Below, piece by piece: positions 9,619 through 18,103 of a DNA stretch of 36,793 nt (within the stretch, counting starts at the first letter, position 1; every line of letters begins with the position of its first letter). The notes under the pieces were generated by a model. It was not told the DNA's origin. It did no database searches and saw only the letters and a list, made by a program, of their open reading frames with translations. Source of the stretch: Bacteroidales bacterium (GTDB taxonomy: Bacteria; Bacteroidota; Bacteroidia; Bacteroidales; VadinHA17). The translations under genes were made by a program, and so were the position numbers. The DNA is taken from positions 1 through 36,793 of the forward strand of contig JAUYBT010000168.1 in the NCBI GenBank assembly GCA_030692905.1. Direction: 5' to 3'.

Positions 9619-10200
9619 TCACTTATTTAAAGCTGCATTATAGCAATTCCTGCAAAGAGGCTCATAAAGATTTTTTTCACCCAGAAGAACAACCTGTGCT
9701 TCTTCCGATTTTCTGAATGAATACTGAGCCAGGTTGCCGCACCGCATACATATTGCGTGAACCTTTGTAACATATTCAGCAATAGCAAGTAGCGCAGGCA
9801 TCGGGCCAAAAGGTTTACCCATGAAATCCATATCGAGGCCGGCTATCAGAACCCTTATACCATCATCGGCAAGCTTATTACAAACTTCAACTATAGAGTT
9901 GTCAAAAAACTGCGCTTCATCAATACCTGCAACATCTACATCCCCGGCCAGCAATAATATCGCTGAAGGATTGTCGACAGGAGTTGAAATAATTGATTTG
10001 TCGTCGTGTGAAACAACCCTGGTTTCAGAATATCGCTTATCCAGCGAGGGTTTGAAGATTTCAACTTTCAGTCCTGCAAACTGAGCTCTCCTGAGCCTTC
10101 TGATCAACTCTTCCGTTTTTCCTGAAAACATAGAACCAGTTATGACCTCAATTGATCCCCGCTTACCGGTCGCCCTTGTTGAATTTTCAAGAAAGTCCAT
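9619..10200 (-). CDS. tdk: Thymidine kinase (type II)
   Basis: This enzyme phosphorylates thymidine in the pyrimidine salvage pathway. The 193-aa protein carries the P-loop GSMFSGKT (22-29), the lasso/active-site DEAQFF motif near 115, and two zinc-binding cysteine pairs (CMRCG and CRNC), so it is the cytosolic zinc type, at the normal length. It is the first gene of a two-gene minus-strand unit with murF-alr, 3 nt apart. It is divergent from the hypothetical gene at 10320. The start is the only Met well placed before the P-loop. Confidence 0.96.
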   Translation of the reverse strand: MDFLENSTRATGKRGSIEVITGSMFSGKTEELIRRLRRAQFAGLKVEIFKPSLDKRYSETRVVSHDDKSIISTPVDNPSAILLLAGDVDVAGIDEAQFFDNSIVEVCNKLADDGIRVLIAGLDMDFMGKPFGPMPALLAIAEYVTKVHAICMRCGNLAQYSFRKSEEAQVVLLGEKNLYEPLCRNCYNAALNK

Positions 10201-10270
10201 CCTGCAATCAATGTCTGTTGTTATAGCGCAAATTGTAGTTTTATTCCGTGATGACTTGTGGAATAATCGT

Positions 10271-10278
10271 TACTTTTG
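10271..10278 (+). promoter_or_regulatory. Candidate -7 box for the 10320 gene-rsmI unit
   Basis: TACTTTTG matches TAnnTTTG and lies 41 nt before the ATG. No clear TTTG is present at -33. Confidence 0.4.
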
Positions 10279-10319
10279 CAAAATAAGGAAAATGGTTTGT
10301 TAAATTAACATCAAAATGT

Positions 10320-10907
10320 ATGGATTTCAATGCAACCATTGATTTAATTATTAAAGATCTCGATGAAGCGCGCGAAATTATTGATGATCTGAAAAAATAC
10401 CCCGGAGTTCCGGTACTGCAGGTTGAGCTTGCAAAGTCAAAATGCAAGAGTGCCGGAGAGGTTATTGCTCTTCTCAAAAGTCTGAGAGACAATATGCCTG
10501 TTTTAATCACTCCCCCACCGGTTGAAAAAAAGGAGGAATCGAAAAAAAAACCGGAAAAAGCATCCGAATCCGCTATAATTGCTGATAAATTCAGTTATCT
10601 GTCGAACAGGTTCAATGAACAGTTAGGAAGCATGAAGAGCGATGAGGATATATCGGATATCCTGAAGACCAAGCCATTAACCAATCTATCGGAAGCTATA
10701 GGTGTGAATGACAAATTCCAGTTCATAAGGGAGATTTTCGATGGTAATAAAGATGCATACATCCAGGCAATATCACGCCTTGACCATGCTGAAAGTCTTA
10801 AAGATGCCAGGGCTGTTATTATGAGCTATACTGGCGATAGCAATGAAAATGAGGCGGTTAAACAGCTACTCGATCTGGTAAAACGCAAACTTCCTTCAAA
10901 TGAGTAA
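10320..10907 (+). CDS. Conserved-looking helical hypothetical protein upstream of rsmI
   Basis: I do not recognise this 195-aa protein. It has no signal peptide or membrane segment. Residues 1-65 are predicted helical with heptad-like hydrophobics. A linker at about 66-85 is rich in Pro, Lys and Glu (ITPPPVEKKEESKKK). The C-terminal part from about 88 is again helical (FSYLSNRFNEQL, then IGVNDKFQFIREIFDGN, a phrase I associate with Bacteroidales hypothetical proteins). The two-helical-domains-and-linker layout suggests a protein-protein adaptor. Its last 8 nt overlap the start of rsmI, so the two are translationally coupled. The frame is real because both the coupling and the composition fit the neighbours. 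Confidence 0.8.
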   Translation: MDFNATIDLIIKDLDEAREIIDDLKKYPGVPVLQVELAKSKCKSAGEVIALLKSLRDNMPVLITPPPVEKKEESKKKPEKASESAIIADKFSYLSNRFNEQLGSMKSDEDISDILKTKPLTNLSEAIGVNDKFQFIREIFDGNKDAYIQAISRLDHAESLKDARAVIMSYTGDSNENEAVKQLLDLVKRKLPSNE

Positions 10908-11571
10908 ACTCTTTCTGGTTCCTACTCCTATCGGTAATCTCAAGGATATTACCTTCAGGGCTTTAGAGATTCTCAGTAGTGTGGAACTTATCCTTGCCGA
11001 AGATACGCGCCAGGCGAAGAAATTACTGAATCATTATAATATTAAAACCCCTCTTCAGTCACATCACATGTTTAATGAACATAAAAGTGTTGAATCGGTC
11101 TGTTCAAAGATTTTATCAGGACAGACCATCGCACTTATCTCCGATGCCGGCACCCCGGGCATTTCCGATCCGGGATTTTTACTGGTAAGAACATGCGTTG
11201 AAAAAGATATCCCGGTAGAGACCCTTCCCGGACCAACTGCACTGATACCGGCACTGGTAAATTCCGGGCTTCCCTGTGACAGGTTTTGTTTTGAGGGGTT
11301 CCTCCCTCCCAAAAAAGGAAGAAATAAGAGAATGACAGGATTAACTGATGAAACAAGAACTATGGTTTTTTATGAATCACCCTACCGTCTTGTAAAAACA
11401 CTTAATGAATTAGCCATCCATTTTGGTCCCGATCGTGAAGCCTGTGTTTCGAGGGAGATAAGTAAGTTGTTTGAGGAGAATATCCGGGGGACTTTATCGT
11501 TTCTATCAGAGCATTACACGAACAAAGCTCCAAAAGGAGAGATAGTTATAATAGTTGCAGGAAGAAAGTAA
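10900..11571 (+). CDS. rsmI: 16S rRNA (cytidine1402-2'-O)-methyltransferase
   Basis: RsmI methylates the ribose of C1402 in the 16S rRNA decoding centre, using S-adenosylmethionine. The 223-aa protein has the tetrapyrrole-methylase fold signatures: VPTPIGNLKDIT at the N-terminus, AEDTRQAKKLL, ISDAGTPGISDPG (SAM site) and LPGPTALIPAL, followed by FEGFLP and FYESPYR. The length is slightly below the roughly 280-aa enterobacterial form because the C-terminal extension is short, which is common in Bacteroidota. It overlaps the preceding hypothetical gene by 8 nt, and a DUF5686 gene follows after 43 nt. Confidence 0.95.
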   Translation: MSKLFLVPTPIGNLKDITFRALEILSSVELILAEDTRQAKKLLNHYNIKTPLQSHHMFNEHKSVESVCSKILSGQTIALISDAGTPGISDPGFLLVRTCVEKDIPVETLPGPTALIPALVNSGLPCDRFCFEGFLPPKKGRNKRMTGLTDETRTMVFYESPYRLVKTLNELAIHFGPDREACVSREISKLFEENIRGTLSFLSEHYTNKAPKGEIVIIVAGRK

Positions 11572-11614
11572 CTTTTTATCACTATTTTCGTTTTACTCTA
11601 AATAGTATTCAAAA

Positions 11615-14332
11615 ATGAAACTTATTATCCGGATAGTACTGTTCATTCTTATTTCAACTCCCCTATCACAGGCACAAATACTTAAAGGAAAGATCACAAA
11701 CCAATCAGGTGATCCCATTCAGTATTCAACAGTTTACATTCAGGAACTTAAACAGGGAACTACTTCCAATACAAAAGGAGATTATGAAATCCGGCTTCCC
11801 GCCGGTAAATACAATGTCATTTACCAGAGTCTTGGCTTTGAGCCTGTATTTGTTAACATTACACTATCAGACAAAACAATAACAAAAGATGTTAACCTGC
11901 CAGTTCAGTATTATGAGATACCTGAAGTTATAATTACGGCTTCCGGTGAAGACCCTGCATATATTATCATGCGGAAAATTATTGGTCTGGCCCCTTATTA
12001 CCTGAATAATGTAAGCTATTATAAAGCAGGAGTTTACCTTAAGGGAAATCTTTTAATCAACAGGATCCCGAAGCTTTTGCAAAAATCTATGAAGATTGAA
12101 ACCTCTCACAACTCTACTACTATTTCTGCCGGTGGAAAACCTGCAAGTGACAAAAGAACATTAAAAGCCGGCGACTCCTTTCTGATGGAATCATTTAATG
12201 AAATTGAATTTACCGCTCCTGACAAATATGTTCAGAAGGTAATTTCTTATAATAGTACCTTCCCTTCAGATGGGGATAATATTTCTCCAATGGATTATAT
12301 TCAGGCAAGTTTTTATGCACCTGTTTTGGCTGAAATGGCAATTTCACCGCTATCACCACAGGCATTTTCACATTACAAATTCAAATATCTTGGAGCATCT
12401 TTGCAAGGGAATTTCACTATTAATAAGATTGAAGTTATCCCTAAACGAAAAAGTCAGCAAGTCTTCTACGGTACCATATATATCATTGAAGATCTTTGGT
12501 GCCTTCACAGTGTTGATCTTGTAAACGACAATATTGCAGGAAAGGTCAGGATCCAGCAACTTTATATCCCGGTGCAGGATGATATTTGGATGCCGGTAAG
12601 TCATAAGTTTGATTTCAATGTCGAATTTTTTGGTTTTAAAGCAGATGTCGGTTATGTTGGCTCTGTAAAATATATTGATGTTAAACCTAATCTGGCACTT
12701 CAGAAACCAAAAACCATATCCACTGATTACACAGGCAGATCCGGAAGGGTTGAAAATACTACCGACACTGTTGTTACAAAGGCAAAACAACAGATTGATA
12801 AAATTCTTGAAAAGGATGAATTATCGAACCGCGATATGATAAGGATTGCCAGGCTCATGGAAAAAGAATCAGAAAAAACTTTGCCTGACAGTACAAGGAA
12901 GAATCTCGAGATAAAGGATAAAACCACCCATATAATTGAAAAAGATGCTGCTAAAAAAGACAGTGCCTATTGGGCTGAGATACGCCCGATCCCTCTTTCA
13001 GACATTGAGATACATACTTTAAAGATAAGTGATAGTACAAAGACCGTTTTGTCCATGAAAGAGCTAAAAAACGACACAATCTCTTCAGAAGGTAAAAAGG
13101 GGGGAAATAAATTCCTAAAAACAGTGCGGCAGATCGGAATGGGGCATACATGGTCCGACACAACCGGATTTAGTTTTACCCATGGGGGTCTGATTGATAT
13201 AAAAAACCTGAGCTTTAATACAGTCGATGGTTTTATTTACGGATTAGATTTCCGCTTTTCAAAATCATGGAAAAACAGTAAGTCCCTCTCAATTTTTCCC
13301 GATATCCGGTATGCGTTCAGCAGAGAACAATTAATGTGGAGGGTCAATGCAAATTACAAGTTTAATGGGCTGAAGCAGAGGCAATTATTCGTAAGGACAG
13401 GTATTACAAGTAAAGACATAAGCAACGGAGGAAGTATCAATACATTATTGAATTCTGAGGCTACCCTGTTTCTGAAAAAAAACTACCTAAAACTTTATGA
13501 ATCAAGATACCTTACTTTTGGTTACATAAGTGAGATCGTAAATGGATTGACTCTGGAATTGAGCACCAGTTATGAAGACCGGAGAGTACTTGAAAATACA
13601 ACAGATTTTTCGTTTATTAAATCTTCGAAAGTATATTCTGATAATATCCCTGTCAACAATTATCTGGCTCCGGGTTCCAATCCGATTAATGTACTACGCG
13701 ATCAGAGACATGCTGACTTTGTGACAAAAGTCACATATACTCCTTTCCAGAGGTACAGGATAAATAAGGGAAACAAGATCCCGAGGGGATCTGACTGGCC
13801 GACTTTCAATCTGACCTGGCAACATGGAATTAATGAGTTCAGTGAAATGACAGACAGGTTTAAACATTACGACATGCTGAAGGCCGAAGCATTCAAAAGC
13901 AAGAGTATAGGAGCATTCAGCAATTTCAGATGGCGAGTCAGGGCAGGGGGATTTCTTGATAACAGAAGTTTAACATTCTATGACTTCTTCCATTTCAACT
14001 CTCAACCATTACCGTTTCTTCTTGATAACTACCAGGATGCGTTCATGATACCCGCATATTATTCCCTTAGCACACCCGAAATTTTTGGTGAAGTCCATCT
14101 GAAATATACTACCCCTTATTTACTTATAAAACTTCTTCCCGGATTAAGCAACACCCTGATGCGTGAAAATATAAGTCTTTCATATCTGGGTTCACGCTAC
14201 CATAAAAACTACACTGAAATAGGGTACAGCATCAGTGAAATTCTCCTCCTGGGAGAGTTAGGAATCTATGTCGGGTTTGAGGATATAAAGTACAAGAGCG
14301 TTGGAGCCAAGCTTGTACTCAGGTTTAACTGA
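11615..14332 (+). CDS. DUF5686 outer-membrane protein with carboxypeptidase-regulatory-like domain
   Basis: The 905-aa product begins with a Sec signal peptide (cleavage near SQAQ). Residues about 21-105 form a carboxypeptidase-D-regulatory-like beta domain (LKGKITNQSGDPI, then GDYEIRLPAGKYNV) like the N-terminal domain of many Bacteroidota outer-membrane receptors. The remainder resembles the DUF5686 family: a middle periplasmic part, a charged Lys/Glu-rich stretch around 385-460, and a C-terminal beta-rich barrel-like region from about 500 ending in VLRFN. No TonB box or plug is evident, so it is not a standard SusC. The role is unknown. It follows rsmI by 43 nt and may be read with it. Its stop lies 5 nt from the convergent dnaB stop. 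Confidence 0.85.
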   Translation: MKLIIRIVLFILISTPLSQAQILKGKITNQSGDPIQYSTVYIQELKQGTTSNTKGDYEIRLPAGKYNVIYQSLGFEPVFVNITLSDKTITKDVNLPVQYYEIPEVIITASGEDPAYIIMRKIIGLAPYYLNNVSYYKAGVYLKGNLLINRIPKLLQKSMKIETSHNSTTISAGGKPASDKRTLKAGDSFLMESFNEIEFTAPDKYVQKVISYNSTFPSDGDNISPMDYIQASFYAPVLAEMAISPLSPQAFSHYKFKYLGASLQGNFTINKIEVIPKRKSQQVFYGTIYIIEDLWCLHSVDLVNDNIAGKVRIQQLYIPVQDDIWMPVSHKFDFNVEFFGFKADVGYVGSVKYIDVKPNLALQKPKTISTDYTGRSGRVENTTDTVVTKAKQQIDKILEKDELSNRDMIRIARLMEKESEKTLPDSTRKNLEIKDKTTHIIEKDAAKKDSAYWAEIRPIPLSDIEIHTLKISDSTKTVLSMKELKNDTISSEGKKGGNKFLKTVRQIGMGHTWSDTTGFSFTHGGLIDIKNLSFNTVDGFIYGLDFRFSKSWKNSKSLSIFPDIRYAFSREQLMWRVNANYKFNGLKQRQLFVRTGITSKDISNGGSINTLLNSEATLFLKKNYLKLYESRYLTFGYISEIVNGLTLELSTSYEDRRVLENTTDFSFIKSSKVYSDNIPVNNYLAPGSNPINVLRDQRHADFVTKVTYTPFQRYRINKGNKIPRGSDWPTFNLTWQHGINEFSEMTDRFKHYDMLKAEAFKSKSIGAFSNFRWRVRAGGFLDNRSLTFYDFFHFNSQPLPFLLDNYQDAFMIPAYYSLSTPEIFGEVHLKYTTPYLLIKLLPGLSNTLMRENISLSYLGSRYHKNYTEIGYSISEILLLGELGIYVGFEDIKYKSVGAKLVLRFN

Positions 14333-14337
14333 TTTTA

Positions 14338-15861
14338 TCATGCAAAGGGAGGCTCATCATGAATATCGGACTCTTTATCGAATCCGCCGCCCAGTTTCCT
14401 GAGGTTATCATGATTCATTTTAGAACCAAGGGTGATACTCTGGGAACCATCTCTGAAATCAGGATTGCCATCCATATCAAAATCATCAATATCCACAAAC
14501 TGAGCTTTTTCTTCACGGAATCTCAGTCTTACATCATTTACGGGACCGTTACGGTTTTTTGCAAGGATAATCTCAGCTATCCCTTTGGTTGAGGAACCAT
14601 CTTCGAAAGTTGGGATCCCGAATTTATCTTGTCGGTGAATAAACACTACCATATCGGCATCCTGCTCTATTGCTCCTGATTCACGAAGGTCGGAAAGAAG
14701 CGGACGTTTGGTACCACCTCTCATTTCAACCGATCGGTTAAGCTGGGAGAGAGCAAGTATTGGTACATTAAGCTCCTTGGCAATACTCTTAAGTGATCGT
14801 GAAATATTACTGACCTCCTGTTCGCGGCTGCCGGCATTTTCCGGACCAGACATAAGTTGAAGATAGTCAACAATGACTATATCGAGTTTACGCTGAGCCT
14901 TCAGACGCCGGCATTTTGCCCTGAGTTCAAATATTGAAATTGCCGGAGTATCATCAATAAATATCGGGGCCAGCACCAGCTTTTTAATCCTGGTATCAAG
15001 CTGCTTCCACTCCTCTTCTGAGAGGCGTCCGTTTTTGATCTTATCTCCGGGAATGTCGGTTTCAGCTATTATTAATCTGTTCACAAGCTGAATAGAAGAC
15101 ATCTCGCAAGAGAATATGGCCACATTTTTTCCGTGATCAATAGCCATGTTCCTTGCCATTGAAAGAGCAAATGCTGTTTTTCCCACAGAAGGACGGGCAG
15201 CGATTATAATCAGTTCTGATTTCTGCCAGCCGGAGGTAAGCCTGTCAAGTTTTGTGAAACCCGAAGGTGTTCCTACCAGTGCATCTTCTCTTTTCCCTGC
15301 CTCCTCAATTTCCCTTATTGCTTCCTTAATAACCACGTTGATAGGGGCAACTTCTCTCTTGATGTTTCCTTCAGCTATCTGGAAAAGAGCATTTTCTGAA
15401 TAATCAAGAAGCTCAGTTACATCATATGTGTCGTCAAAAGACCTGGTCTGTATTTCGGTTGATACTCTTATAAGTTCGCGCTGGATATACTTCTGTGCCA
15501 CTATTCTTGCATGGTAGTCGACATTTGCTGCTGAAACAACCTTAGAAGTCAGCTGGGTAAGGTAAACCGGGCCGCCAACACTGTCCAATTCATGATGTGC
15601 CCGAAGTTCTTCAGTAACTGTGTACAGGTCTACCGGATACTCCCTGGTTGAAAGGTCTGAGATAGCTTTAAATATCTTCTGGTGTGCCTCTCTGTAAAAA
15701 CTCTCTGGTTTAAGAATATCAAGAATGGTTATTACTGCTTCCTTTTCAAGCATAACTGCACCGAGAACAGCCTCTTCCATATCGTTTGCCTGTGGTGGTA
15801 CCTTACCAAAATCAGGCAGAATTGTAATAGTGGGCCTTGGGCTATTTCTTTGTTTTGCCAT
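14338..15861 (-). CDS. dnaB: Replicative DNA helicase
   Basis: DnaB is the hexameric helicase that unwinds DNA at the replication fork. The 507-aa protein has the N-terminal helical DnaB_N domain (about 25-130), a linker, and a RecA-like ATPase with Walker A ARPSVGKT (222-229), Walker B IVIVDYLQLM (D332), DnaB motifs SCEMS and LSQLNR, and a C-terminal RF-type arginine motif (LRFREEKA). There is no intein or other insertion. The C-terminal tail after 470 is acidic and Gly-rich. It is divergent from ispE, with a candidate promoter and two palindromes in the 211-nt gap. Confidence 0.97.
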   Translation of the reverse strand: MAKQRNSPRPTITILPDFGKVPPQANDMEEAVLGAVMLEKEAVITILDILKPESFYREAHQKIFKAISDLSTREYPVDLYTVTEELRAHHELDSVGGPVYLTQLTSKVVSAANVDYHARIVAQKYIQRELIRVSTEIQTRSFDDTYDVTELLDYSENALFQIAEGNIKREVAPINVVIKEAIREIEEAGKREDALVGTPSGFTKLDRLTSGWQKSELIIIAARPSVGKTAFALSMARNMAIDHGKNVAIFSCEMSSIQLVNRLIIAETDIPGDKIKNGRLSEEEWKQLDTRIKKLVLAPIFIDDTPAISIFELRAKCRRLKAQRKLDIVIVDYLQLMSGPENAGSREQEVSNISRSLKSIAKELNVPILALSQLNRSVEMRGGTKRPLLSDLRESGAIEQDADMVVFIHRQDKFGIPTFEDGSSTKGIAEIILAKNRNGPVNDVRLRFREEKAQFVDIDDFDMDGNPDFRDGSQSITLGSKMNHDNLRKLGGGFDKESDIHDEPPFA

Positions 15862-15907
15862 TAATATTATATTGTTGATTTATTGATACTTAGAGATGTA
15901 AAAATTT

Positions 15908-15921
15908 AATACCCGGGTATT
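15908..15921. promoter_or_regulatory. 14-bp perfect palindrome in the dnaB leader
   Basis: AATACCCGGGTATT is its own reverse complement and begins 2 nt downstream of the predicted dnaB -7 box, over the expected transcription start. That position fits a repressor operator, but a palindrome of this length is expected about twice by chance in a window of this size. Confidence 0.3.
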
Positions 15922-15923
15922 TT

Positions 15924-15931
15924 CAAAGGTA
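15924..15931 (-). promoter_or_regulatory. Candidate -7 box for dnaB
   Basis: On the minus strand this reads TACCTTTG, an exact match to TAnnTTTG, about 62 nt before the dnaB ATG. The -33 position holds a T-rich stretch (complement of 15953-15957) rather than a clean TTTG. Confidence 0.45.
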
Positions 15932-15946
15932 TGAATAACCATACTT

Positions 15947-15970
15947 AATAACTTAAAAGGTTAAGTTATT
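15947..15970. repeat. Inverted repeat between dnaB and ispE
   Basis: Nine-base arms AATAACTTA and TAAGTTATT are separated by 6 nt, just upstream of the dnaB -7 box. It could be an operator for the divergent pair or a chance AT-rich dyad. Confidence 0.3.
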
Positions 15971-16072
15971 GTTACAAACAAACAGATGTTAAAAACTTGT
16001 TGAAAAGCTAATAAACGGATCAATGACGACAAATTCAAAACCATGTGGTATTTTTACATCAAATAGAGGAAG

Positions 16073-16891
16073 ATGATCGTTTTCCCAAAAGCTAAAATAA
16101 ACCTGGGGTTGCGAATAACAGGGAAGCGTCCTGATGGCTATCATGACATTGAAACTCTTTTTTATCCTGTCAGGCTGAGTGATGCTCTTGAGTTTGTAGT
16201 ATTATCTGAACCTCTTAAAAAAGATAATCTTATAGTTACCGGTATCAATACCGGGAGCGATCCGGAAAACAATCTCGTTTTAAAAACTGTTAGAAAATTA
16301 CGTGAAAAATATTCATTTCCTCTGTTAAAAATTCATCTTCATAAAGTCATCCCGGTAGGTGCCGGATTAGGAGGGGGATCCTCAGATGCAGCACATCTAT
16401 TAAAAGCTATAAACAGGTATTTCGGGCTTTTAATTGATGAACAGAATCTGAAATCTACGGCTCTGGAACTGGGAAGTGATTGTCCGTTTTTTATCAATAG
16501 CAATCCTGCTTTTGCTTCAGGCAGAGGTGAGGTATTAAAACCCATCAGGCCAGTCCTGACCGGTTACTATATCCTTCTACTCAACCCTGGCATTGGGATA
16601 AATACAAGGGAGGCTTATCAGAATTGCCGGCCTGAACATCCGTCAACCAGCCTTCTTCAGTTGATTGATCATCCGCTTACCGATTGGAAAGAGCTGATGA
16701 TAAACGATTTTGAAGATTATGCTTTTAAAAAATTTCCCCTGATAGGCGAAATTAAAAATGAATTGTACAGTTCCGGTGCACTCTTTAGTTCAATGTCTGG
16801 CAGCGGATCGAGTGTATATGGGATATTTCCTAAGAAATCAAGTGTACCGGATACACTTAAAGATTTTTTAATTTATGAGGGAGTGATGTGA
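16073..16891 (+). CDS. ispE: 4-diphosphocytidyl-2-C-methyl-D-erythritol kinase
   Basis: IspE phosphorylates CDP-methylerythritol in the non-mevalonate (MEP) isoprenoid pathway, supplying undecaprenyl and menaquinone side chains. The 272-aa protein is a GHMP kinase: FPKAKINLGLRI at the N-terminus (K8), the glycine-rich ATP loop PVGAGLGGGSSDAA (95-107 region), the catalytic aspartate in LGSDCPFF (D136), and the C-terminal SMSGSGSSVYGIF motif. Its presence shows that this organism uses the MEP route. It stands opposite dnaB, as I recall seeing in other Bacteroidales, and ends 57 nt before the convergent permease gene. Confidence 0.95.
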   Translation: MIVFPKAKINLGLRITGKRPDGYHDIETLFYPVRLSDALEFVVLSEPLKKDNLIVTGINTGSDPENNLVLKTVRKLREKYSFPLLKIHLHKVIPVGAGLGGGSSDAAHLLKAINRYFGLLIDEQNLKSTALELGSDCPFFINSNPAFASGRGEVLKPIRPVLTGYYILLLNPGIGINTREAYQNCRPEHPSTSLLQLIDHPLTDWKELMINDFEDYAFKKFPLIGEIKNELYSSGALFSSMSGSGSSVYGIFPKKSSVPDTLKDFLIYEGVM

Positions 16892-16948
16892 CTTTTCATC
16901 GAGCAGAGCCATAATGCGCTCGCGGGCTGTTAGTTTTAATTATGAAAA

Positions 16949-18103
16949 CTATTTCGGGGCCATTTTATAAAGCACCAATGCAATTATTGAATAAAGGATG
17001 TTGGGGATCCACATAGCAAGCATCGGACCAAGGTTTCCTTTGAGTGAGAATTGTGAAGCAAACTGCAAAAACAGAATATAGGAGAAACTAAGTATTAGCC
17101 CGGTTCCAATATTCATACCGATACCTCCTCTTATTTTCCTTGACGACAGCGAGACTCCGATAAGTGTAAGAATAAATACAGCAAACGGATTAGCAAACCG
17201 TCTGTGTTTTTCAATGAGGAAAAGTTTCAGTTCATCCGATCCCTGGAGTTGCAACAGGTCGATATAATCCTCCAGTTCACGATAAGTCATTGTCCCGACA
17301 AATCCGGGGTCTCGTGAAAAATCATCGGGATTGATGGTAAGTGTTGTATCAATCTCTCTGCCCTTGGTGATTACCTCCTCATTGTCCTTTATTTCGCGGA
17401 TATAAAAATTAATGGCAGTCCACTTATTTATAATTGTATCGGAAATTATAAGGGTCGTATCGTATATAACTGAAGTTGCTGATAGTTTAGATATAAGTCT
17501 TCCACTATCAATTTTTTCAATTGTGAAATTCTGTCCTCTCTGGCTCAGAGGATTATAGGAACCCATGTAGACATAGATATTTTTAAATACCTGCCTGTGA
17601 ATATTCTCTACAGTTACTTTCCTGGCTGATGAGCGGTAATACTTATCCTCAAAATCCATCCTTATAAGGTTTGATTTAGGAATAACAAAGTTGGTCAGGA
17701 CAAAGGTGAATATCGCTATAACCAGGGCTGAAAGAAAATAGGGCCACATCATTCTTCTGAAGCTCATTCCACAGTTCAGGATTGCGATAATCTCAGTATT
17801 TACCGCCATTTTTGATGTGAAGAAAATAACGGAAATAAAGACAAACAGCGGGGCAAACAATGTGGCAAAATAAGGAATGAAATTCATATAATAGTCAAAG
17901 ACGATAGCCCTCACAGGAGCTTCCTTCTCAATAAAGTTGTCAATTTTTTCAGCGAAATCGAATACAACAGCCAGGATCAGTATTAAGACAAGGCAGAAGA
18001 AGAAAGTACCAAGAAACTTCCTGATAATGTATGCATCAATAAGTTTGATCCTCAGAGAAGCTACAGCCGCTCTGAAAGTGTTTTTATCATTGAGTCTTTC
18101 CAT
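16949..18103 (-). CDS. LptF/LptG-family permease (YjgP/YjgQ)
   Basis: This 384-aa inner-membrane protein belongs to the permease pair that, with the LptB ATPase, extracts lipopolysaccharide from the inner membrane for export. It has the family layout: membrane segments near 28-50, 68-90 and 105-130, a periplasmic beta-jellyroll region (about 140-300), then three C-terminal segments with the signature SSRKIRGGIGMNIGTG. Whether it is LptF or LptG cannot be told; the partner is not in the window. The ATG at 18103 lies 43 nt inside the 3' end of tgt; no later ATG precedes the first membrane segment, so the overlap is probably real and implies translational coupling. Confidence 0.88.
   Translation of the reverse strand: MERLNDKNTFRAAVASLRIKLIDAYIIRKFLGTFFFCLVLILILAVVFDFAEKIDNFIEKEAPVRAIVFDYYMNFIPYFATLFAPLFVFISVIFFTSKMAVNTEIIAILNCGMSFRRMMWPYFLSALVIAIFTFVLTNFVIPKSNLIRMDFEDKYYRSSARKVTVENIHRQVFKNIYVYMGSYNPLSQRGQNFTIEKIDSGRLISKLSATSVIYDTTLIISDTIINKWTAINFYIREIKDNEEVITKGREIDTTLTINPDDFSRDPGFVGTMTYRELEDYIDLLQLQGSDELKLFLIEKHRRFANPFAVFILTLIGVSLSSRKIRGGIGMNIGTGLILSFSYILFLQFASQFSLKGNLGPMLAMWIPNILYSIIALVLYKMAPK

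Noticed and set aside
12368..12790. 140-codon minus-strand frame inside the DUF5686 gene
   Set aside because: It is antisense to a well-supported long gene and shows no coding features of its own.
14359..14592. 77-codon frame on the plus strand inside dnaB
   Set aside because: It lies wholly opposite conserved dnaB codons and resembles no known protein.
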